Below, in pieces: positions 6,659-11,230 of a stretch of 11,230 bases of DNA (position 1 is its first letter; the number at the start of each line of letters is the position of its first letter). The stretch spans positions 1-11,230 of the forward strand of contig JAHJRS010000019.1 in assembly GCA_018830845.1 (NCBI GenBank). The letters are read 5' to 3'. The notes beneath the pieces were generated by a model that saw nothing but the letters and a program-made list of their open reading frames with translations, was not told where the DNA came from and made no database searches. The stretch comes from Nanobdellota archaeon (lineage in GTDB: Archaea; Nanobdellota; Nanobdellia; Pacearchaeales; GW2011-AR1). Both the position numbers and the translations under genes were made by a program.

Positions 6659-7174
6659 ATGGTAAAAGAGGATGAGTACTTACTCACTAATCAGGAGATT
6701 CTTGGAGGCATCAAAGCCGCAATTGAAAGAGGGCAAACATTAAAAGATGCTATGATGAGTTTTTATCAGGCAGGTTACAAAAAAGAAGAAATTGAAGACG
6801 CTGCAAAGGCTTATCTTTATCTTCAAAGGGGAACTTCCGAGGCTGAAGTTTTTTCAAAAAACCAGGGAATTGAAAAAAAAGAGGAAGAGAAGCAGGATGA
6901 AAAAAAAGATGTTGTTTCCCAAAAAGAAAAAATGTATTCAAAGACAGAAACAACAAGGGCCCCAGAAATGGGAGGAGGAGCAACCCGGGAAATGCCAAAA
7001 AAAATTGTTCAGAAGGTTTCAAGCTACAGTTCTCAGGATAAAATTTCAAAACTTCGCGGAAAGACGGTAACAGTTGTCTTAATAATAGTTCTTGCAGTAT
7101 TGATGGGAATTCTTGCTATGGTTTTTTTGTTCAGGTCAGAACTCATAAATTTTATTAACAGCCTATTCGGATAA
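6659..7174 (+). CDS. Uncharacterised single-pass membrane protein with helical N-terminal domain
   Basis: No family recognised with confidence. The 171 residues fall into three parts. Residues about 8-58 form a small helical bundle (LTNQEILGGIKAAIERG, then LKDAMMSFYQAGY, then KKEEIEDAAKAYLYL), reminiscent of UBA/CUE-like three-helix domains. Residues about 60-130 are a low-complexity, Lys/Glu/Gln- then Gly/Pro-rich linker, probably disordered. Residues about 137-158 are one hydrophobic transmembrane helix (VTVVLIIVLAVLMGILAM and on), preceded by the basic KLRGK and followed by a tail of about 13 residues. By the positive-inside rule the helical domain should be cytoplasmic and the tail outside. 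There is no signal peptide. The mtq2-like gene begins 5 bases after its stop, so the two are surely co-transcribed. It may tether a partner to the membrane, but that is a guess. Confidence 0.8.
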   Translation: MVKEDEYLLTNQEILGGIKAAIERGQTLKDAMMSFYQAGYKKEEIEDAAKAYLYLQRGTSEAEVFSKNQGIEKKEEEKQDEKKDVVSQKEKMYSKTETTRAPEMGGGATREMPKKIVQKVSSYSSQDKISKLRGKTVTVVLIIVLAVLMGILAMVFLFRSELINFINSLFG

Positions 7175-7179
7175 ATTTA

Positions 7180-7695
7180 ATGATTTACGAACCATCGGAT
7201 GACACCTACTTGCTCTGTGAAACAGTTGAAAAAAAAATTGAGAGAAAAAACTTAAAGATTTTAGAGATGGGTTTTGGCTCCGGATACATTCTGGAATTCT
7301 TGCATAATAGAGGTTTTAAGAATCTAATTGGTGCAGACATAAATGGAGTGGCTGTAAAAAATTTAAAAAAGAAGGGTTTTAATGCTGTTAAATCGAACTT
7401 ATTTTCAAATATTTACGGAAAGTTTGATTTAATTGTTTTTAATCCCCCATACCTCCCGCACGACAAGGATGAAGATAATGAGTCTTCCATCATAACAACC
7501 GGGGGAAAGCATGGCTCTGAAATAATAAACCGTTTTCTCGGAGACGCAAAAAATCACTTAACGGAAAAAGGAAAAATATTTCTCTTAATTTCTTCTTTAA
7601 CAAAAGGAATTGATTGTGGAGATTACAATAAAAATCTTCTCAGCGAGAAAAAATTGTTCTTTGAAAAGTTAGAAGTTTGGGAATTGGCTATTTAA
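7180..7695 (+). CDS. mtq2: HemK2/Mtq2-family protein-(glutamine-N5) methyltransferase
   Basis: Probably methylates the Gln of the GGQ motif of release factor aRF1 using S-adenosylmethionine; in this family it works with the small zinc protein Trm112. Typical features are the N-terminal YEPSDDTYLL (residues 3-12), the SAM-binding motif I LEMGFGSGYI (28-37), an acidic residue after strand 2 in GADIN (51-55) and the catalytic NPPYLP (88-93) that holds the target amide. TTGGKHGSEIINRFL (106-120) is also usual for HemK2-like enzymes. At 171 residues it is a little shorter than the about 190-200 common in archaea. It lies 5 bases after the membrane protein, with no promoter or clear ribosome site of its own, and its end overlaps the hydrolase gene tail to tail by 8 bases. 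A different protein or small-molecule substrate is possible. Confidence 0.85.
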   Translation: MIYEPSDDTYLLCETVEKKIERKNLKILEMGFGSGYILEFLHNRGFKNLIGADINGVAVKNLKKKGFNAVKSNLFSNIYGKFDLIVFNPPYLPHDKDEDNESSIITTGGKHGSEIINRFLGDAKNHLTEKGKIFLLISSLTKGIDCGDYNKNLLSEKKLFFEKLEVWELAI

Positions 7696-8236
7696 TGTTT
7701 TCAAGAATCTCCGGGATTATCTTGGTCTCTTCAAAATGCCCGAAATCTTTTTTTATTATAACTTTTGCACCAAAATCTTCTTCAAATTTTTTCCACTCTT
7801 TTGGTGAAACATAAGGGTCATTTGTTGAGAAAATACAGGTTATTTTTCCGGTGTGGTCGAGTACCCTTTCAGGATTTATCTTATTATTCAACCAAGGGTG
7901 GGCAATTTTTAACTCTTCAGAACCAAGGCCAATTAAGTCCAACCAGGGCGCAATAAAAACGCAACCTCCAACCTTAATATGCTTGTGACTTTTTTCAAGA
8001 AACCTCATTATTGTCTGAGCTCCAATGCTGTGACCGATAAAATAAGTATTTTCATCAATTTTTGGAGCATTTTCTTCAATATATTTTACCCAATCTTCAA
8101 TTTTTGGCTCATCCGTATTTGGCATGTCAAATGAATGAACTTCAAAGCCCTTTTTCCTGAGTTCTTCCTCAGCCCACACTATCCAGGGAGTGCTTGAATC
8201 GGCCCCCCAGCCATGGAGTATATAGGCTCTTTTCAT
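7688..8236 (-). CDS. RBBP9/YdeN-type alpha/beta serine hydrolase
   Basis: A small alpha/beta hydrolase, likely a cytoplasmic esterase or related serine hydrolase; substrate unknown. At 182 residues it has the normal length of the RBBP9/YdeN family. The oxyanion-loop HGWGADSSTPWIVW lies at 8-21, the nucleophile elbow GHSIGAQ gives Ser70, the acid is probably Asp140 in FSTNDPYVSP, and the catalytic His167 lies in DFGHFEE, so the triad looks complete. WAEEELRKKGFEVHSFDMPNTDEP (21-44) is the typical second helix and strand. It has a TATA box 22-28 bases before the ATG inside the 30-base gap behind the oxidoreductase gene, so it may be transcribed alone as well as by read-through. The start codon begins a perfect first strand (MKRAYILHGWG), which settles the N-terminus. 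Confidence 0.92.
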   Translation of the reverse strand: MKRAYILHGWGADSSTPWIVWAEEELRKKGFEVHSFDMPNTDEPKIEDWVKYIEENAPKIDENTYFIGHSIGAQTIMRFLEKSHKHIKVGGCVFIAPWLDLIGLGSEELKIAHPWLNNKINPERVLDHTGKITCIFSTNDPYVSPKEWKKFEEDFGAKVIIKKDFGHFEETKIIPEILENIK

Positions 8237-8257
8237 AAATATATCAGTTCTTGGGGG

Positions 8258-8264
8258 TATAAAA
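8258..8264 (-). promoter_or_regulatory. TATA box of the serine hydrolase gene
   Basis: On the minus strand this reads TTTTATA, 22-28 bases before the ATG at 8236. It nearly touches the stop codon of the upstream oxidoreductase gene (8267-8269), so the short 30-base gap is fully used by a promoter. Confidence 0.55.
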
Positions 8265-8266
8265 GA

Positions 8267-8965
8267 TTAATCATAACGCTCAAAGAAAATTCTTTGGGAG
8301 GCAATTCCCATTTTCCCAAGCTTTTCCCTAACCTCAAAAACCATCTCTTTGAGCCCGCAGATATAGAAATCTCCATTAAAACCTTCCGGAATAAATTTAT
8401 CAAGGAAATCCTGAACATGCCCTTTGTAGATATACCCTTCATCTGTTGGCCGGCTTAAAACATTAAAATATTTTAAATTTCCAGATAAAGAGATTTCCCT
8501 TAATTCTTCCTCAGAACACAAATCTGTTTCATTTTTGAATCCCCTCGCAAGATAAATTTTTTGAGGCGATTTTTTTTCCGACATGTTTTTAATCATGCTT
8601 TTGAAAGGCCCAAACCCTGTTCCGCTTGAAATTAAAAAAATATCTTTTGAGGGGTTCCGAACCGTGAAATTTCCAAGTGGGCCTTTCATCTCAATTTGTT
8701 CTCCGATTTTCATATTAAATAAAAAATTTGAGGCATAACCCCCCTCAACCTTCTTAAAAAAAATTGAAATTTTTCCCTTTTCAGATGGGGACGAAAAAAT
8801 TGAATATGAACGCAAAATTCGCCTTCCATCTTTGTAAAATGCCATCATTACATACTGCCCTGCAGAAAACTCAAAATTTTCCGGAACCTCAAAATAAAGG
8901 ACCTTTGTACTTTCATTGATTTTTGATTCGCCAATAAGTTTTGAATTAAACCGAAATGCTTCCAT
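8267..8965 (-). CDS. Ferredoxin-NADP reductase-like FAD/NAD(P) oxidoreductase
   Basis: A soluble flavoprotein of the ferredoxin reductase superfamily that would move electrons between NAD(P)H and a small redox carrier. The N-terminal FAD barrel (about 1-103) shows FSAGQYVMM (33-41), the FAD signature RSYS (52-55), GGYASN (75-80) and GPLGNF (95-100). The NAD(P)-binding domain shows ISSGTGFGPFKSMI (112-125), the late YICGLKEMV (201-209) with the conserved Cys203-Gly, and the terminal aromatic region FFERYD. No 2Fe-2S plant-type ferredoxin domain and no dihydroorotate dehydrogenase-type Cys cluster at the end are visible, so it is a stand-alone reductase. Its redox partner is not encoded nearby. 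The serine hydrolase follows after 30 bases on the same strand. It is divergent from mre11, with an own promoter. Confidence 0.9.
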   Translation of the reverse strand: MEAFRFNSKLIGESKINESTKVLYFEVPENFEFSAGQYVMMAFYKDGRRILRSYSIFSSPSEKGKISIFFKKVEGGYASNFLFNMKIGEQIEMKGPLGNFTVRNPSKDIFLISSGTGFGPFKSMIKNMSEKKSPQKIYLARGFKNETDLCSEEELREISLSGNLKYFNVLSRPTDEGYIYKGHVQDFLDKFIPEGFNGDFYICGLKEMVFEVREKLGKMGIASQRIFFERYD

Positions 8966-8986
8966 TTTTATAACAAAAAGGAGGAG

Positions 8987-8994
8987 TTTAAAAA
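8987..8994 (-). promoter_or_regulatory. TATA box of the FAD/NAD(P) oxidoreductase gene
   Basis: On the minus strand this reads TTTTTAAA, 22-29 bases before the ATG at 8965, fitting a leaderless message. The 12 bases around the start codon (8963-8974, minus) are identical to those around the TrmB-like start. Confidence 0.55.
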
Positions 8995-9029
8995 GGTTTA
9001 AGTCGGAACTCCACTCATTCCCAATTATA

Positions 9030-9037
9030 TTTATATA
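9030..9037 (+). promoter_or_regulatory. TATA box of the mre11-rad50 operon
   Basis: TTTATATA lies 32-39 bases before the mre11 ATG at 9069, predicting a leader of about 5-10 bases. A second AT-rich box (AATATATAAATA, 9054-9065) is too near the ATG to be a TATA box and fits the initiation region. The intergenic space to the divergent oxidoreductase gene is 103 bases, the largest in the window, and holds nothing else convincing. Confidence 0.45.
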
Positions 9038-9068
9038 CCTCTTCTTTTTTCAGAATATATAAATAAAA

Positions 9069-10232
9069 ATGGTAAATTTCGCACATTTTGCTGACGTTCA
9101 TTTAGGAGGATGGAGACAAGGTCCAATGCAGGATTTGAACTTTATGGCCTTTCAAAAAGTAATTGAAACCTGCATAGAAAGAAAAGTGGATTTTGTTTTA
9201 ATAGCCGGGGATTTATTTGATTCGGCTTATCCCCCGATTGAAACTCTTAAAGAAACATTCGCGGAATTTAAAAAATTAAAAGAGGCAAAAATTCCGGTTT
9301 TTATAATCGCAGGTTCTCATGACTACTCGGTTTCAGGAAAAACTTTTCTTGATGTTTTGGAGAAGGCCGGATTTTGCAGAAATGTTTTTGATGCCGAGTT
9401 TAAGGAAGATGTAATAATTCTGTCACCCACCATTCATGAGGGAGTTGCAATTTACGGGTACCCCGGAAAAAAGTCGGGTCTTGAAGTTTCTGACATAAAA
9501 AAATTAAAACTTAATGAAGCTCCCGGAATGTTTAAAATTTTAATGCTTCATACAACCATGGACAAGGTAAGAGGAGTTCTTCCGATTGAATGCGTTGAAG
9601 CCGACAGTCTCCCGGAGGCGAATTATTATGCGCTGGGGCACATTCATGTTGACTTTAGGTATAAAAATCTGGTTTACCCTGGACCTGTCTTTCCGAATAA
9701 CTTCAGTGAACTTGAAACAGTTGAAACCGGAAGCTTTTACATTATTGACACTGAACTTGGAGACCCTTTTGAAAAAATTGAAATAAAAATAAAAGACATC
9801 CTTAGTATTGAATTTGAAATAAAAAATGCCCTAACTGCAACCCAGGAAATATTAAATGAACTTGGAAAAAAGAACCTTAAAGACAAGCTTGTTCTTTTGA
9901 GAGTTTCTGGGGAACTGGGAAATCAAAAAACTTCAGACATAAACTTTGAAAAAATAGAAAACTTTTGCTTTGAAAATGGGGCTTATTTTTTTTTGAAGAA
10001 CACTCATGATTTGAAAACAAGCGAAGTGCACCTGGACATTGAAATAAAAAACAAGGAAAACCTTGAAGAGGAAGCTCTTAAAAAATATTCGAGTGAAAAC
10101 CCTTCAAAATTCAATAAGTTTATTCCCCAGTTGATGGGAACTCTTTCGATTGAAAAGCAGGAGGGTGAAACTATTGATTCATTTAATGCCCGGCTTTTAG
10201 AGGAATCAAAAAAAATTTTAGATATAGAATGA
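9069..10232 (+). CDS. mre11: Mre11 DNA double-strand break repair nuclease
   Basis: The Mn-dependent nuclease of the Mre11-Rad50 complex, which binds and trims DNA ends and opens the way to resection. The phosphodiesterase domain (about 1-210) shows motif I DVHLG (Asp9, His11), motif II GDLFD (Asp48), motif III GSHD (82-85), motif IV LMLHTTMD (His161) and motif V GHIH (His191, His193). Two positions differ from Pyrococcus Mre11: the metal-binding Asn of GNHD is Ser83, and the catalytic His after GDLF is Asp51 (as in bacterial SbcD). A capping domain (about 215-310) and a charged C-terminal part likely to bind the Rad50 coiled-coil base follow. Length 387 is normal for archaea. The stop codon overlaps the rad50 start as ATGA, typical of translational coupling. 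HerA/NurA genes, often downstream, lie outside the window if present. Confidence 0.96.
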   Translation: MVNFAHFADVHLGGWRQGPMQDLNFMAFQKVIETCIERKVDFVLIAGDLFDSAYPPIETLKETFAEFKKLKEAKIPVFIIAGSHDYSVSGKTFLDVLEKAGFCRNVFDAEFKEDVIILSPTIHEGVAIYGYPGKKSGLEVSDIKKLKLNEAPGMFKILMLHTTMDKVRGVLPIECVEADSLPEANYYALGHIHVDFRYKNLVYPGPVFPNNFSELETVETGSFYIIDTELGDPFEKIEIKIKDILSIEFEIKNALTATQEILNELGKKNLKDKLVLLRVSGELGNQKTSDINFEKIENFCFENGAYFFLKNTHDLKTSEVHLDIEIKNKENLEEEALKKYSSENPSKFNKFIPQLMGTLSIEKQEGETIDSFNARLLEESKKILDIE

Positions 10233-11230
10233 TAATAAAAAAAATAATTTTGGACAATATAAGAAGCTATGAACATGAAGAAGTGAAATTAGGAGAAGGG
10301 TCAACTCTTTTATCCGGAGATATTGGTTCAGGTAAAACTTCCGTGCTTCTTGGAATTGAGTTTGGACTTTTTGGGCTTCAACCGGGGCAAAAGGGTTCCG
10401 CACTTTTAAGAAATGGTGCAAAGGAAGGAGGAGTAACTCTCCTTTTTGAAGTTGATGGAAAGGACATTCTTGTTGAGAGAACTCTCAAGAGGGGAAAAAC
10501 TATCTCGCAGGGAAATTCTTCAATAACTGTTGATGGAAAAAAAGAAGAGCTTGCGGTAACAGAACTAAAGCAAAGGATTCTTGAAATTCTTAAGTATCCT
10601 TCAGAATTTTCAAAAAAGCAAAATCTTCTCTATAAATTTACAGTTTATACTCCCCAGGAAGCAATGAAAGAAATAATTCTTGAAGATCCTGAAGTTAGAC
10701 TAAATACTCTGCGTCACGTTTTTGGAATAGATAAATACAAAACAATTCTTGAAAATGCCTCCGTTTTAAGGCTTAAGCTTAGGGAAGAAAAAAGGCTTAT
10801 GGAAGGGATTACTTACAGCCTTGAGGATGACAAAAAAGGCATCCTAAAAAAGGAACTTGACCTTGAAGAAATGAAAAAATCAACAATAATTCTAGAAGAG
10901 GACCTTAAAGAAAAATCAGAAGCAAGAAAGATTAAAGAAAAGGAAAAGGGGGATATTTCCAGAAAGATAGATGAGAAAAATGAAATAAAACAGGAAATTG
11001 CAAAATCAAAAATCGTACACTATTCAAAAAAAGAAAACATTTCAAAAAATGAAAAAATAATACAGGAAATTAAAAAGGAAATTCAAAACTTTAAAAATCT
11101 TGACTTTGATGAGAAAAAACTTTTGGAAATTGAATCAGTTATTGCACAAACTAAAAAAGAAAGGGAAAAAATTTATGAAAAAAATCTTAAAGTTAACTCT
11201 GAAATTGAAAGCCTTAAGATAAAAGAAGAG
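10229..11230 (+). CDS. rad50: Rad50 ATPase, N-terminal part (runs off the right edge)
   Basis: The SMC-like ATPase partner of Mre11. The frame opens at the ATG that overlaps the mre11 stop (ATGA at 10229-10232) and stays open to the last base, giving 334 residues. The N-terminal half of the ATPase head is visible: first strand IIKKIILDNIRSYEHEEV, P-loop GDIGSGKTS (30-38), then LLGIEFGLFG, and the Q-loop Gln144 in FTVYTPQEAM. The family's PNGSGKS consensus is altered to DIGSGKT, a form I recall from other archaeal Rad50 proteins. From about residue 175 the sequence becomes a Lys/Glu-rich heptad-like coiled coil that continues to the edge. The zinc hook (CxxC), the second coil, the ABC signature and Walker B would lie beyond the window. 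No internal stop or frameshift is seen. Confidence 0.95.
   Translation, partial: MIIKKIILDNIRSYEHEEVKLGEGSTLLSGDIGSGKTSVLLGIEFGLFGLQPGQKGSALLRNGAKEGGVTLLFEVDGKDILVERTLKRGKTISQGNSSITVDGKKEELAVTELKQRILEILKYPSEFSKKQNLLYKFTVYTPQEAMKEIILEDPEVRLNTLRHVFGIDKYKTILENASVLRLKLREEKRLMEGITYSLEDDKKGILKKELDLEEMKKSTIILEEDLKEKSEARKIKEKEKGDISRKIDEKNEIKQEIAKSKIVHYSKKENISKNEKIIQEIKKEIQNFKNLDFDEKKLLEIESVIAQTKKEREKIYEKNLKVNSEIESLKIKEE

Noticed and set aside
8980..8984. GGAGG on the plus strand, like a Shine-Dalgarno core
   Set aside because: It is about 85 bases before the nearest plus-strand start (mre11) and lies in the promoter of a minus-strand gene.
8983..9012. 6-bp inverted repeat GGAGTT ... AACTCC around the oxidoreductase TATA box
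   Set aside because: The arms are short and 18 bases apart; such pairs arise often by chance. It resembles the TrmB layout only in position, and the sequence is different.
1..11230. A defence island, CRISPR array, transposon, prophage or toxin-antitoxin system
   Set aside because: No repeats with regular spacers, no transposase, integrase, nuclease-effector or toxin motifs. All recognised genes except the two orphans and the partial left-edge gene are core-type, and base composition by eye is even across the window.

Overview
The window is a gene-dense stretch of an AT-rich archaeal chromosome. The archaeal signs are an archaeal-type RNase J, the archaeal/eukaryal RNase P protein Rnp2 (Pop5), an Mre11-Rad50 pair, a TrmB-family regulator, an Mtq2-like methyltransferase, and TATA boxes about 25-30 bases before most start codons with almost no Shine-Dalgarno sites. 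Proteins are rich in Lys, Glu and Ile and several are short for their family. This would suit a small-genome lineage such as a DPANN archaeon (Woesearchaeota/Pacearchaeota-like), but the lineage is an inference from style, not from a marker phylogeny.

Layout from left to right: the 5' end of an unrecognised gene on the minus strand (1-113); a promoter region holding two palindromes; a type II thymidine kinase (minus); a divergent promoter; isoleucyl-tRNA synthetase (plus); a TrmB-like transcriptional regulator (plus) whose TATA box lies between the arms of a 9-bp inverted repeat; a 112-residue orphan protein (plus); RNase P protein Rnp2 (minus), which overlaps the orphan tail to tail and is divergent from archaeal RNase J (plus); a single-pass membrane protein with a small helical N-terminal domain, followed 5 bases later by an Mtq2-like protein-glutamine methyltransferase (plus); an RBBP9-type serine hydrolase and a stand-alone FAD/NAD(P) oxidoreductase, both minus; and finally mre11 and the first third of rad50 (plus), which overlap by four bases.

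Most of this is housekeeping: nucleotide salvage (thymidine kinase), translation (IleRS, release-factor methylation), RNA processing (RNase P, RNase J) and DNA break repair (Mre11-Rad50). Apart from the membrane protein/mtq2 pair and mre11-rad50, nearly every gene has its own recognisable promoter, so the region looks like a row of single-gene transcription units rather than large operons. No gene-free stretch exceeds about 105 bases. There is no tRNA, rRNA, CRISPR array, insertion sequence or attachment site that I can see, and I do not see a new multi-gene system. The points most worth a second look are the TrmB inverted repeat, the two palindromes upstream of the left-edge gene, the almost uniform leaderless promoter layout, the substituted active-site residues of Mre11, and two proteins with no family I recognise.
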